Below, piece after piece: positions 46,955 to 56,082 of a stretch of 64,000 bases of DNA; within the stretch, counting starts at the first letter, position 1, and the number at the start of each line of letters is the position of its first letter. Source of the stretch: Amycolatopsis solani. GTDB lineage: Bacteria > Actinomycetota > Actinomycetes > Mycobacteriales > Pseudonocardiaceae. The position numbers and the translations under genes were made by a program. The notes under the pieces are model-generated. The model did no database searches. It was given only the letters and a program-made list of their open reading frames with translations, and had not been told where the DNA came from. The DNA is taken from assembly GCF_033441515.1 (NCBI RefSeq), contig NZ_JAWQJT010000002.1:620001-684000 (forward strand). Reading direction: 5' to 3'.

Positions 46955-48214
46955 TCAGGTCGACGGCAAGTGGCCGCCCATCCGTTCGATCCGCTGGATC
47001 GCCGGCTCGGCGACGATGCCGTGCACCAGCACCGACACCGCGACGGCGAGCGCGCCGACCCGCCACAGCACGTCCTGCTGCGGCACCGGAAGCCGGTTGA
47101 GCGCGTAGGCCAGGTAGTAGAGCGTGCCGATGCCGCGGACGCCGAAGAACGCGATCGCCGCGGTGGCCGGGCGCCCGGCGGAGCCGCCGAGCAGCGAGAG
47201 CCAGCCGATCACGGGCCGCACGACCAGCACCGCGACGACGGCGATCACCACTTCGAGCACGCGCAGGCCGCGCAGCAGCCCGTCGCCGATGGCGAGCCCG
47301 AGCCCCAGCAGGGCGAGCGGCACGAACAGCCGTTCCAGCTGGCGGCCGAAGGCGTGCAGGACGCCGTGGTAGTCGTGCTCCCGCTCGAGCTTGCGGACGA
47401 CCACCGCCGCGACGAACACCGCGGCGAACCCGTTGCCGTGGGCCAGTTCCGCGAGCGCGTACGGCAGGAAGGCCAGCGCCAGCAGGACCAGGCCGTCCCC
47501 GTATTCGGCCAGCCGCAGCCGGTCCGACGACGTGCGGAAGATCGCCCAGCCGAGCCCGCGCCCGACCACCAGGCCGACCAGCACGCCGAGCACGACGGGC
47601 AGCAGGAGGTCCACGAGCACCCACGAGACGTCGAGGTGCGGCTCGCTGCCGGCCATCGCGAGGCCGAGCAGGACGAACGGCATGGTCAGGCCGTCGTTGA
47701 GCCCGGCCTCCGTGGTCAGCGTGAAGCGGATCTCGTTGTTCCTGGCCAGGTCCGGATCGACGTCGGGGTGCGGCACGCCGACGTCGCCCGCCAGCACCGG
47801 GTCGGTCGGCGCCAGCGCCGCGGCCAGCAGCAGCGCCACGCCGGGGGCGAGGGCGAGCCACCAGTGCCCGAGCACGGCGATCACCAGGATCGACAGCGGC
47901 ATGGTCAGGGCCAGCAGTCGCCACGTCGAGCCCCAGCGCTTCAGGCCGAACGCGCGGTCGACGGACAGGCCTGCCCCGGCGAGCGCGACGAGAATACCCA
48001 GCTGGGTGAAGGATTCGACGCCCTGCAGGTGGGCGGTGGGGTCGCTCCAGCCGTTGCCGTAGGGCGCGGGCAGCGGCAGCAGGCCCAGGACGATCCCGGC
48101 GAGCAGCATCACCAGCGGCACCGAGAACGGCCGGTCGGCGACCAGTTTCGGGACGATCGCCGCGGCGAGGGCGAGCAGTCCGGCCACGCCGAACAGCACC
48201 GTCAACGACGACAA
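46955..48214 (-). CDS. Cation:proton antiporter (CPA1-like)
   Basis: This 419-residue protein has about 12 membrane helices. It contains ALAPTDPVLAGD and EAGLNDGLTMP, ion-site motifs of CPA-type Na+/H+ or K+/H+ exchangers, and a C-terminal VRGIGTLYYLAYAL helix. It exchanges a monovalent cation for protons across the cytoplasmic membrane. It starts with TTG, supported by a strong upstream GGAGGAA ribosome site. No regulator or accessory subunit is adjacent. Confidence 0.9.
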   Translation of the reverse strand: MSSLTVLFGVAGLLALAAAIVPKLVADRPFSVPLVMLLAGIVLGLLPLPAPYGNGWSDPTAHLQGVESFTQLGILVALAGAGLSVDRAFGLKRWGSTWRLLALTMPLSILVIAVLGHWWLALAPGVALLLAAALAPTDPVLAGDVGVPHPDVDPDLARNNEIRFTLTTEAGLNDGLTMPFVLLGLAMAGSEPHLDVSWVLVDLLLPVVLGVLVGLVVGRGLGWAIFRTSSDRLRLAEYGDGLVLLALAFLPYALAELAHGNGFAAVFVAAVVVRKLEREHDYHGVLHAFGRQLERLFVPLALLGLGLAIGDGLLRGLRVLEVVIAVVAVLVVRPVIGWLSLLGGSAGRPATAAIAFFGVRGIGTLYYLAYALNRLPVPQQDVLWRVGALAVAVSVLVHGIVAEPAIQRIERMGGHLPST

Positions 48215-48395
48215 GGGTTCCTCCTGCCCGCTCGTGCCGTGCCACCCGGGCGGGAGGTCCGTGCCCGGACCCGGCCGAGCGTGAGCCGGGTCCGCCGTCG
48301 CCCCGGATCGGCCGCGCGGGAGTAGCGTGGGCCGTCAGGGTGCGCCGCGCCCGGGGTTCCCGGTGTGCGCGCGGCGAAACCGGTGAGGAGGCGCC

Positions 48396-48740
48396 GTGAC
48401 GGCGAGCAACGGTGCCGGCCGGCCGTGCCGCTTCTGCGGCCGGTCCCGCGACCCGCGGGTCCCGGGCCGGTCGGGCCCGATCTGCCTGGACTGCGTCCGG
48501 GCCGGCCTGCGGGTGATCCGCGACGGCGCGGACCGCGAAACCCAGGCGGGCGACGTACTGGCCGCGGTGACCTCGCCCCTGGCGGCGGTTTGCGACTTCT
48601 GCGGCCGCCGCGAGCGCCGGACGTTCCTGGGTTTGCGGCGCCCGCTCCTGCGCGTGGACTGCGCCGCGCGCGACGCGGTGATCTGCGCGGACTGCCTCGA
48701 CCACGCCGGCGACGTGCTCAACGTGGCGCTGCGCCGCTGA
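48396..48740 (+). CDS. Small protein with two ClpX-type C4 zinc-finger-like modules
   Basis: This 114-residue protein starts with GTG after GAGGAG. It has two Cys clusters, CRFCG...ICLDC and CDFCG...ICADC, each spaced like the ClpX zinc-binding domain (zf-C4). Both probably bind one zinc. ClpX itself uses this module for substrate and adaptor binding, but there is no AAA+ domain, so this may be an adaptor or a nucleic-acid-binding protein. Function unknown. Confidence 0.7.
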   Translation: MTASNGAGRPCRFCGRSRDPRVPGRSGPICLDCVRAGLRVIRDGADRETQAGDVLAAVTSPLAAVCDFCGRRERRTFLGLRRPLLRVDCAARDAVICADCLDHAGDVLNVALRR

Positions 48741-48751
48741 CACCCTGGCTC

Positions 48752-48840
48752 AAGCGCCCCAATGTGGCGTTCGGTGCGTCCAACGCACCGAACGCCACAT
48801 TGGGTGCGTTGGACGCAACCAACGCCACATTGGGGCGCTT
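48752..48840. repeat. Long nested hairpin (20-bp outer arms) between convergent genes
   Basis: Outer arms 48752-48771 and 48821-48840 are perfect 20-bp inverted repeats (start AAGCGCCCCAATGTGGCG). Inside lie an alternative hairpin sharing the left arm (CGGTGCG...CGCACCG) and a GCGTCCAACGCA / TGCGTTGGACGC pair. The element therefore can fold in two mutually exclusive ways. It ends 8 nt from the rhamnosidase stop and is a probable bidirectional terminator. Confidence 0.75.
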
Positions 48841-48848
48841 TCAGCCGG

Positions 48849-51800
48849 TCACGCCGGAGCCGTGAACACGTACGAACCCGCGGGCACGAAGTACGTCCCC
48901 GCCGCCGACGGGACCGCCTCCGCCGGGGCCGTGACCGCGCCCGGGGCCGAGGTCGGGACCTTCACCGTCGCCGATGAGCCGGGCGGGACCGTCACCCGCA
49001 GCGTCAGCTTGCCCGCCGACACCGACCAGTCGCTGACCGCGCCGCCGTACGGGGTCTCGTACGCCGACTTCGCCGACGTCAGCCCGCCGCCCGGCCTCGG
49101 CGCCACCAGCAGCGACGCGTAACCCGGGGACGCCGGTGCGAGCCCGCCGACCGAGCGGTACAGGAAGTCGCCCACCGAGCCGAGGCCGTAGTGGTTGAAC
49201 GAGTTCATCCCCGGGTCGTTGAACGTCCCATCCGGCTTGATGCCGTCCCAGCGCTCCCAGATCGTCGTCGCGCCGTGGCCGATCATGTAGCCCCAGCCGG
49301 GGAAGCCCGGCTGCAGCAGCACCTGGTACGCGACGTCCGCGTGCCCGTGCGCGGCCAGCACCGGCAGCAGGTTCTCCACGCCGAGGAAGCCGACGCTCAG
49401 GTGCCCGCCCGCCGCCGCCACGCGGGCGGCCAGCTGGTCCGCCGCCGGCTGGACGCGCGACGCCGGGAGCAGCCCGAACGCCAGCGCCAGGACGTGCCCT
49501 GCCTGGGAGCCGGAGCCCACCGTGCCGTCGGCCTGCGAGAAGCGCGCGGTGAACGCCGCCCCGACCTGGTCGGCCAGCGTCCCGTACTCCGTCGCCTCCG
49601 CCGTCCGCCCGGTGGCCGCCGCCATCCGCGACACCAGCCGGGACGACCACGCGAAGAACGCCGTCGAAATCAGGTCCTGCGCGGTGTTGTCGTTGACGTT
49701 GAGCCAGTCCCCGTACGTCTGGTGGTCGCGGATGAGGTCCGCGCCGGACGTCGAGCGCAGGTACTCGACCCACTTGACCATCGCGGCGAAGTGCTCGTCG
49801 ATCACGCCGGTGTCGCCGTACCGCTGCCACAGGGTGTAGGGCACGATGACGCCCGCGTCGCCCCAGCCGGCCGTGCCCGAGCCGCCCAGCACGCCCGGGG
49901 CGACGTCGGTGAACGAACCGTCGTCGTGCTGGGCGTCGACCAGGTCGTCGCTGAACTTGCCGAGGAAGTTCGCCACGTCGAGGTTGAACGTCGACGTGCC
50001 GGCGAAGATCCCGATGTCGCCGGTCCAGCCGAGCCGCTCGTCGCGCTGCGGGCAGTCGCTCGGCACGGACAGCATGTTCGAGCGCTCACCCCACAGGATG
50101 TTGTGCTGCAGCTGGTTCACGAGCGCGTTCGACGTCGTGAACGTGCCGGTCTGCGCGCCGGCCGTCCACATCGCTCGGCCGGTCAACGTCGACGCCGTCG
50201 GGGCCGCAGGCAGGCCGGTCAGCTCGACGTACCGGTAGCCGTGCACGGTGAACCGCGGCTCGTACGTTTCGGCGGATCCGGTGCCCGCCAGGGTGAACCG
50301 GTCGGTCGCCTGCGCCGCGCGGAGGTTCGTCGTGTAGATCGTGCCGTCCGGGTTGAGCACCTCGGCGTGCCGCACGGTCACCGTGGTACCCACCGGCCCG
50401 GTCACCGAAAGCCGGTTCCAGCCGCTGAAGTTCTGGCCGAGGTCGGCCACCCACACGCCGGGCTTCGGCTGCGTCCACGCGACGGGTTTGAACTCCTGCT
50501 GCACCGTGACGCCGTTGTCCACTTGGGACACCAGGGTCGGCTTCGCGCCGGAGCGCACGCGGGGTGCCGCCCAGCCGCGGTCGTCGAACCCGGGCCGGTC
50601 CCAGCCCGGCGGCGCGAGCCGGGCGTCGTAGGTCTCGCCCTGGTAGAGGTCGTCGGCGCGGATCGGGCCGTCGGCGGTCTTCCAGGTGCCGTCGGACGCG
50701 ATGGTCGTGCTGGTCCCGTCGGTGAACGTCAGCTCGAGCTGCGCCGAGTACCACGGCTCGGTGCCGTACTTCTGGCTGCCGGCGATGCCGACGCTGCCGG
50801 AGTACCAGCCGTTGCCCAGCATCGCGCCGAGCGCGTTCTCGCCCTGGCGGATCTGCGCGGTCACGTCGGAAACGCGGTACTGGACGCGTTTCGCGTAGTC
50901 CGTCCAGCCGGGCGCGAGCACCTCGGCGCCGACCTTGGCGCCGTTGAGGTGGGTCTCCTGCAGCCCGAGCGCGGTGGTCAGCAGCCGCGCGCTCGCCACC
51001 GGCTTCGAGACGGTGAAGCTCTTGCGCAGCAGGGGAGAGGGCGCGGACACGGCGACGTTCGCGCCCCACGGGCCGGTGCCGTACGCGGTCAGCGCGCGGG
51101 CGCCCGCCCAGGAGCTGTCGTCGAACCCGCGCTGCTGCCAGCCGTCCGGGCCGCTCTGGCTCGCCTTCCACGAGCCGTCGGTAACGGTCGGTCCACTCGG
51201 GACGGTCAGCTTGGCGATCAGCCCGGCCGGGCTCTGCGTCGTGTTCTCGGCCCTGATCGCGATCGTGTTGGCCCCCGCCGTCAGCAGGCTGCCGACGTCG
51301 ACGACGGCGGCCGTCTTCCACGAGTCGGTGACCCGCGGGGAGTCGCTCACCTCGGTGCCGTTGACCCACACGGTCGCGGTGTCGTCGCCGGTGACGACCA
51401 GCGTCGCCTTGCCGGGCGCCGCGGCCAGGTCGACGGTCTTGCGGAAGAACCGGGTGGCCGGGGGGACGCCGCCGAGCGGATCGCCCTCCGGGTACCAGAT
51501 CCAGTTCGCCCCGGCCAGGTCCGGGCCCGCGGTCGCGCGGCCGACGAACGCGCCGGTCCACTCGGTCGCCGGGGCGCGCAACGCGGTTTCGAAGCGCTGC
51601 ACGGCACTCCAGCCGCTCTGCCTGCCCTGCCCGTCCCAGACGCGGACCCGCCAGGTGTACGCCGTGAGCGAGCCGAGCGCCGGGCCGCCGTAAGCGACGT
51701 CGGCCTGCTGAACCGAAGCGACGCGGCCGCTGTCCCAGACGTCCTGCCCGCCGGTGGACACCACGATCTGGTACGCGGACTGCCGTTGCTGCGGGGCGGC

Positions 51801-52502
51801 CGAGCCCAGCTTCCAGCCGAACCGCGCTTGGGCGGGGTCGACGCCGAGGGGGTTCACCCGCTGCCCGACCGTGGCGGTCGCGACCGACAGCGGCGTCGGG
51901 TCGGACGCGTTCGGCGTGCTGACGCCGGAGCCCCACGGGCCGGTGCCGTAGGCGCCGAGGTCCTGGGCCGCGGCCCAGCCGCCGTCGGCGAAACCGGGCT
52001 GTTCCCAGCCTTCCGCCGCGGTGGTCGCGCTCTTCCAGGTGCCGCCGGTGGTCACGTCCGTGGTGCCGGAGCCGGTGGTGACCCGCAGCCGGCCGAGCAG
52101 GCCCGCCGGTCCGCCGGCGTTGCGGGCGGCGACGGCGAGGGTGTTGACGCCGGGCTTGAGCGCCGCCTTCAGGTCCACCGCCAGTGCCGTCCGCCAGGAA
52201 TCGGTGGTGCGGGCGGAAGAAGCCAGCGGCGTGCCGTTGAGCCAGACGTCGGCGGTGTCGTCGCCGGTGACGGCGAACCGGGCGTCGGAGACCGCGCCGC
52301 CGGGGACGGTGAACGTCGTGCGGAAGTAGCGGGTGGCGGCGGGCGCGGAGACGCGGGCGTCGCCTTCGGGGTACCAGATCCAGTGCGCTCCGGCGAGGTC
52401 GACGGGTGGGGCGGCGCCGGCCGGTGGAGCCGCGGCGGCCGCGAGGGTCAGGATCGCGGCGAGCGTGGTGGTGGTCGCGCGCCAAAGCTTGGAGGGCAGC
52501 AT
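48849..52502 (-). CDS. Secreted GH78 alpha-L-rhamnosidase with duplicated N-terminal module
   Basis: This 1217-residue secreted enzyme has a signal peptide (about 1-35). A jelly-roll module beginning HWIWYPEGD (about 45-205) is followed by the Fn3-like rhamnosidase N domain (about 215-310). A second copy of the jelly-roll module beginning NWIWYPEGD (about 325-480) comes next, then the concanavalin-like domain, the (alpha/alpha)6 barrel and a C-terminal beta domain. GH78 catalytic-region motifs DCPQRDERLGWTGD and TTIWERWDG are present, so the enzyme should release L-rhamnose by inversion. It is divergent from a GH54 arabinofuranosidase, suggesting joint use of plant pectic side chains. Confidence 0.92.
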   Translation of the reverse strand: MLPSKLWRATTTTLAAILTLAAAAAPPAGAAPPVDLAGAHWIWYPEGDARVSAPAATRYFRTTFTVPGGAVSDARFAVTGDDTADVWLNGTPLASSARTTDSWRTALAVDLKAALKPGVNTLAVAARNAGGPAGLLGRLRVTTGSGTTDVTTGGTWKSATTAAEGWEQPGFADGGWAAAQDLGAYGTGPWGSGVSTPNASDPTPLSVATATVGQRVNPLGVDPAQARFGWKLGSAAPQQRQSAYQIVVSTGGQDVWDSGRVASVQQADVAYGGPALGSLTAYTWRVRVWDGQGRQSGWSAVQRFETALRAPATEWTGAFVGRATAGPDLAGANWIWYPEGDPLGGVPPATRFFRKTVDLAAAPGKATLVVTGDDTATVWVNGTEVSDSPRVTDSWKTAAVVDVGSLLTAGANTIAIRAENTTQSPAGLIAKLTVPSGPTVTDGSWKASQSGPDGWQQRGFDDSSWAGARALTAYGTGPWGANVAVSAPSPLLRKSFTVSKPVASARLLTTALGLQETHLNGAKVGAEVLAPGWTDYAKRVQYRVSDVTAQIRQGENALGAMLGNGWYSGSVGIAGSQKYGTEPWYSAQLELTFTDGTSTTIASDGTWKTADGPIRADDLYQGETYDARLAPPGWDRPGFDDRGWAAPRVRSGAKPTLVSQVDNGVTVQQEFKPVAWTQPKPGVWVADLGQNFSGWNRLSVTGPVGTTVTVRHAEVLNPDGTIYTTNLRAAQATDRFTLAGTGSAETYEPRFTVHGYRYVELTGLPAAPTASTLTGRAMWTAGAQTGTFTTSNALVNQLQHNILWGERSNMLSVPSDCPQRDERLGWTGDIGIFAGTSTFNLDVANFLGKFSDDLVDAQHDDGSFTDVAPGVLGGSGTAGWGDAGVIVPYTLWQRYGDTGVIDEHFAAMVKWVEYLRSTSGADLIRDHQTYGDWLNVNDNTAQDLISTAFFAWSSRLVSRMAAATGRTAEATEYGTLADQVGAAFTARFSQADGTVGSGSQAGHVLALAFGLLPASRVQPAADQLAARVAAAGGHLSVGFLGVENLLPVLAAHGHADVAYQVLLQPGFPGWGYMIGHGATTIWERWDGIKPDGTFNDPGMNSFNHYGLGSVGDFLYRSVGGLAPASPGYASLLVAPRPGGGLTSAKSAYETPYGGAVSDWSVSAGKLTLRVTVPPGSSATVKVPTSAPGAVTAPAEAVPSAAGTYFVPAGSYVFTAPA

Positions 52503-52537
52503 TACGGGCTCCCTGGTGGCGGGGATGGGCGACGAAT

Positions 52538-52550
52538 TTGAACGTTTCAA
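52538..52550. promoter_or_regulatory. LacI-like palindrome TTGAACGTTTCAA
   Basis: 5-bp arms TTGAA/TTCAA with central CGT lie 36 nt upstream of the rhamnosidase start. The shape is close to the TGAAACGTTTCA class of LacI/CcpA-like sugar operators. Confidence 0.5.
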
Positions 52551-52636
52551 TCTGACGTGATACGTGACTGTAATCACGAACTCACACGTTGGCAATACTC
52601 CACCGGGACGCCCGACCTTCGTCGGTACGAACCCCG

Positions 52637-52652
52637 CCTAAATCGTTTTAGG
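52637..52652. promoter_or_regulatory. Palindrome CCTAAATCGTTTTAGG
   Basis: Perfect 6-bp arms (CCTAAA/TTTAGG) around TCGT lie in the middle of the divergent GH78-GH54 region. The central CG is typical of LacI-family operators. Confidence 0.45.
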
Positions 52653-52687
52653 TCCGGCGGACGTCCGTTTTGCGCCCGATGGGAGCG

Positions 52688-52716
52688 TTGACGAAACGGG
52701 GGCCGGACTGGATAGT
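52688..52716 (+). promoter_or_regulatory. Sigma-70-like promoter for the GH54 gene
   Basis: TTGACG (52688-52693), a 17-nt spacer and GATAGT (52711-52716) form a near-consensus housekeeping promoter about 47 nt upstream of the arabinofuranosidase start codon. Confidence 0.5.
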
Positions 52717-52763
52717 GCTCGCTGGTAACGCTCACATAATTCGGCCAAGCCCTGGAGGCTTTT

Positions 52764-54320
52764 ATGTCTCAACGTCGAGACGGCAAGAATGTTAGCGCTA
52801 ACAATCGGCGCGGGTTTTGGCTCGCGCTGACCGGCGCCGTGGTGCTGGCGCTCGCGAGCCTCGTGTCCGCGTCGACGGCTTCGGCCGCCGCGTCGCTGCC
52901 GTGCGACATCTACGGGTCGGCGGGTACGCCGTGCGTCGCCGCGCACAGCACCACCCGCGCCCTCTACGCCGCCTACAACGGCCCGCTCTACCAGGTCCAG
53001 CGCGCGTCCGACGGCGCCAAGGCGAACATCGGCCTGCTGGCCGCGGGCGGTTACGCCAACGCCGCCGCGCAGGATTCCTTCTGCGCCGGGACGACCTGCC
53101 TGATCACCGAGCTCTACGACCAGTCCCCGCGCCACAACGACCTGACGATCGAAGGCCCCGGCGGCGCGGGCGGGCAGGACACCGGCGTGCCGGCGGACGC
53201 CCTGCCGGTGACCGCGGGCGGCCACCAGGTCTACGGCGCATCCTTCTCCGGCCGGATGGGCTACCGCGACAACTCGACGTCCGGTGTCGCGAAGAACGGC
53301 CAGCCCGAAGGCATGTACATGATCACCTCCGGCACCCACGTCAACGGCGCCTGCTGCTTCGACTACGGCAACGCCGAAACGAACAACCAGGACACCGGCA
53401 ACGGCCACATGGACGCGCTCAACTTCGGTACGGAGTGCTGGTTCCAGCCCTGCTACGGCGCCGGTCCGTGGGTGCAGGCCGACCTCGAGAACGGGCTGTT
53501 CGAGTCGAGCGCGGGCGGCAGCCAGAACACCGCGAACACCGGGATCACCGCGCCGTTCGTCACCGCCCTGCTGAAGAACAACGGCCAGAACTTCTTCGCG
53601 CTCAAGGACGGCAACGCCCAGTCCGGCGGGCTGCGCACGACGTACTCCGGGCCCGAGCCGACGCGCGCCGGGTATTCGCCGATGCACCAGGAAGGTGCGA
53701 TCGTGCTGGGGACGGGCGGAGACAACAGCAACGGCTCGATCGGCTCGTTCTTCGAAGGCGTGATGACCGCCGGGCTGCCCACCGACGCGGCGGACAACGC
53801 GGTCCAGGCCAACGTCGTCTCCGTCGGCTACGGCGGCCCGACCGGCTCCACCGGGACCCTGAACCCGGCCTCGGAGATCTCCTTGCGCGCGACCACCGCG
53901 TGCTGCACCGGTGACTACATCCGCCACCGCAACGACAACGCGGTGATCTCGCCGGTCAGCTCCACTTTGGACAAGAACGACGCCACCTGGATCGTCCGCC
54001 GGGGACTCGCCAGCGCGTCCTGCGTGTCGTTCGAATCCCGCAACTACCCCGGGGACTTCCTGCGCCACTTCGATTTCCAGGTGTACCGGCAGCCGATGGA
54101 CGGCAGCGCGGCCTTCCGCGCCGACGCCACGTTCTGCCCGGTCGCCGGCAAGAACGGGCAGGGCTCGTCGTTCCGGTCCTACAACTACTCCGGCAAGTAC
54201 CTGCGCCACTACGCCAACACGCTCTACATCGCCGACACCAGCGGCGCCCACGCCTGGGACGCCGCCGGGTCGTACAACGACGACGTCAGCTGGGTCGTGG
54301 CCCAGCCCTGGGCGCCCTGA
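52764..54320 (+). CDS. Secreted GH54 alpha-L-arabinofuranosidase with CBM42
   Basis: This 518-residue enzyme has a Sec signal peptide with an unusually long hydrophilic N-region (about 1-42). The GH54 catalytic domain (about 45-375) starts SLPCDIYGSAGTPCVAAH and carries GACCFDYGNAETN and the EcWFQPCYG-like TECWFQPCYG stretch. A CBM42 arabinose-binding domain (about 380-515; ISLRATTACCTGDYIRHRN) follows. It retains configuration while trimming arabinose from arabinan or arabinoxylan. A perfect LacI-type palindrome lies inside codons 9-14. The 3' end overlaps the convergent DJ-1-like gene by 35 nt. Confidence 0.93.
   Translation: MSQRRDGKNVSANNRRGFWLALTGAVVLALASLVSASTASAAASLPCDIYGSAGTPCVAAHSTTRALYAAYNGPLYQVQRASDGAKANIGLLAAGGYANAAAQDSFCAGTTCLITELYDQSPRHNDLTIEGPGGAGGQDTGVPADALPVTAGGHQVYGASFSGRMGYRDNSTSGVAKNGQPEGMYMITSGTHVNGACCFDYGNAETNNQDTGNGHMDALNFGTECWFQPCYGAGPWVQADLENGLFESSAGGSQNTANTGITAPFVTALLKNNGQNFFALKDGNAQSGGLRTTYSGPEPTRAGYSPMHQEGAIVLGTGGDNSNGSIGSFFEGVMTAGLPTDAADNAVQANVVSVGYGGPTGSTGTLNPASEISLRATTACCTGDYIRHRNDNAVISPVSSTLDKNDATWIVRRGLASASCVSFESRNYPGDFLRHFDFQVYRQPMDGSAAFRADATFCPVAGKNGQGSSFRSYNYSGKYLRHYANTLYIADTSGAHAWDAAGSYNDDVSWVVAQPWAP
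52790..52803. promoter_or_regulatory. Perfect LacI-type operator TGTTAGCGCTAACA inside the GH54 reading frame
   Basis: This 14-bp palindrome has perfect symmetry with central GC and lies 26 nt after the GH54 start codon, in the hydrophilic part of the signal peptide. Its form is that of LacI-family operators near arabinose/xylose genes; repression would work as a roadblock. Confidence 0.7.
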
Positions 54321-55596
54321 CCCGGCGCACCACCGCGAGCACCGCCGCGCCGAGCAGGATCAGCGCGATCGGCACGGCGGTGGGCAGCCACGGCCAGGCC
54401 CGGCCTTCGAACACCACCCCGTCGGTGGGCAGCTCCAGCACCTTGGCCGTCCACCGGGCGGTCGCGACGTCGGTGCGGCGCGCGAGCCCGCTCACCGCGG
54501 TGTCGTAGGCGAAGCCGGGCCGGTCGTGGACGTACTCGGGCGACGGGCCGCCGGGTGGCGGCGTGATCCCGCGCGCCGCGCCCGGCACGAGCAGCCGGTC
54601 CAGGCTCGCCGCGCCGAGGGCGGCCCGCGGCAGGAAGGTCAGCCCGTGCCGCGACCGGATCGGGCCGCCGTCGGCGCTGACGGCGAGTGTGCGCGAGGAC
54701 AGCGACTGGCCTTCGGTGTCGAAGACCGAGGACAGCTCGATCTCGCCGACGCCGTTCGTGAGCAGCACGCCGAGGTCGTCGGGGTTCCAGCGGAAGGCCG
54801 CGTTGACGATCGCGGCCGCGTCGGGCACCCCGGCCGGCGGGGTCACCGGCACGTTCGTGCCGTAGTGCCGCCAGCCGATCGCGGCCGCGGCGCGGGCGGC
54901 CACATCCGGCCCGGCCAGCCGTTCGACCCAGTGCAGGGTCCCGTCGATGCCGGAGAGGATCCCGGCGGTGGTGACGACGTCGCCGTCGTCGACGAACCGC
55001 TGCCCACGCACCCACTTCACGGCCGGGTACTCCTTCGCCCAGGTGTCGACCTTGAGCCAGTGCGCGGTGGCCGGCCGCCCGTCGAGCAGCCCGGCCGAGG
55101 CGAGCACGCCGCCGCCGTTGCAGACGCTCAGCAGCTTCGCGCCGCGGGCGGACTGGGCGCGCAGCCACGCCGTGACGACGTCGCTGCTCGGCTCGCCGAC
55201 GTCCGGCAGGGCGGGCACGACCACGAGGTCGGGCGCCTTCGGCCCGAGCCGCGCGGCGAGGTCGTCGAAGCCGAAGTCCGGCACCAGGTCCAGGCCGCCG
55301 GTGAGCGGTTTCGGCTCGCGGTGCGGCGTGACCGTGTAGACGTTGAACCGGCCGGTCGCGGCCAGGATCTCGTACGGCGCCAGCGCGTCGGAGACGACGG
55401 CGCCCCGGTCGCCGACGACGATCACCGCGGTCGGCTTGGCCGGGTCGTGGGGGACCGGCGCCGCGGCCGGGAGGGCCCGCGGCGGCCCGGGGGCGTAGAG
55501 GGCGTCGAACACCGAGAGGGCGGAGACGGTCGCCCCGATGGCCGGGACGGCGAGCACGGCGACGACGAGCGCGCACCACTTCAGGAAGGCCCGCAC
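54286..55596 (-). CDS. Membrane-anchored DJ-1/PfpI-domain protein
   Basis: This 436-residue protein has an N-terminal hydrophobic anchor (about 5-30), a DJ-1/PfpI-like domain (about 55-240) with Cys in LLSVCNGGGVLAS at the nucleophile position, a second region of unclear fold (about 240-395) and a C-terminal helix (about 398-420). The layout resembles amidotransferase-like AraC/GlxA sensor domains placed outside the membrane. The GTG start follows the stop of the membrane gene at 55598 after 1 nt, so the two are co-expressed. Function unknown. Confidence 0.75.
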   Translation of the reverse strand: MRAFLKWCALVVAVLAVPAIGATVSALSVFDALYAPGPPRALPAAAPVPHDPAKPTAVIVVGDRGAVVSDALAPYEILAATGRFNVYTVTPHREPKPLTGGLDLVPDFGFDDLAARLGPKAPDLVVVPALPDVGEPSSDVVTAWLRAQSARGAKLLSVCNGGGVLASAGLLDGRPATAHWLKVDTWAKEYPAVKWVRGQRFVDDGDVVTTAGILSGIDGTLHWVERLAGPDVAARAAAAIGWRHYGTNVPVTPPAGVPDAAAIVNAAFRWNPDDLGVLLTNGVGEIELSSVFDTEGQSLSSRTLAVSADGGPIRSRHGLTFLPRAALGAASLDRLLVPGAARGITPPPGGPSPEYVHDRPGFAYDTAVSGLARRTDVATARWTAKVLELPTDGVVFEGRAWPWLPTAVPIALILLGAAVLAVVRRVRAPRAGPRPS

Positions 55597-55597
55597 G

Positions 55598-55987
55598 TCA
55601 GTGCCAGTACTCGGCGCGGCGCCACACCATGGCGGCGAGCATCAGCGGGAACATGATCACGTGCCCGGCGACCATCAGCGCCGTGCCGGACAGCGCGCCG
55701 AGCCAGTACGGCACGAGCAGCGCCACGAACGGCAGGTACATCACGGCGGCCATCTCGGCGATCCGCGGCCACGAGTGCCGGCGCAGGGCCATGGCGGCCA
55801 CCATCGCGACGGTCATGTCCGTGGCCATCACGAGCGCGCCGGCGTCGGCCCGCTCGAGCCAGGCCGACGGCCACAGCGGGCCCAGCGCGACCATGCCGAT
55901 GAGCATGGCGGCGACCATTTCGGCGTAGTGCCCGGCGAACCGGGCGAGTTTCCGGGCGGTGGAGCGGGGTGTCTCGGTGGTGGTCAT
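55598..55987 (-). CDS. Small four-helix membrane protein
   Basis: This 129-residue protein has four predicted membrane helices and several Met-rich stretches (MVAAMLIGMVALG, MATDMTVAMVAAMAL). I do not recognise a characterised family; similar actinomycete proteins are hypothetical. It is the first gene of a pair with the DJ-1-like protein. The two-component genes upstream on the same strand (56083-57815) may regulate it, but this is only positional. Confidence 0.65.
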   Translation of the reverse strand: MTTTETPRSTARKLARFAGHYAEMVAAMLIGMVALGPLWPSAWLERADAGALVMATDMTVAMVAAMALRRHSWPRIAEMAAVMYLPFVALLVPYWLGALSGTALMVAGHVIMFPLMLAAMVWRRAEYWH

Positions 55988-56082
55988 CTCGGGTCCCTCC
56001 AGGGTGTGTCCTGGACGAGAATCCCGGTCCGGGGCCGTGCTGCCAGGTGCCGGAAGTCATGACCGGGGTCAGGTGACCACCG

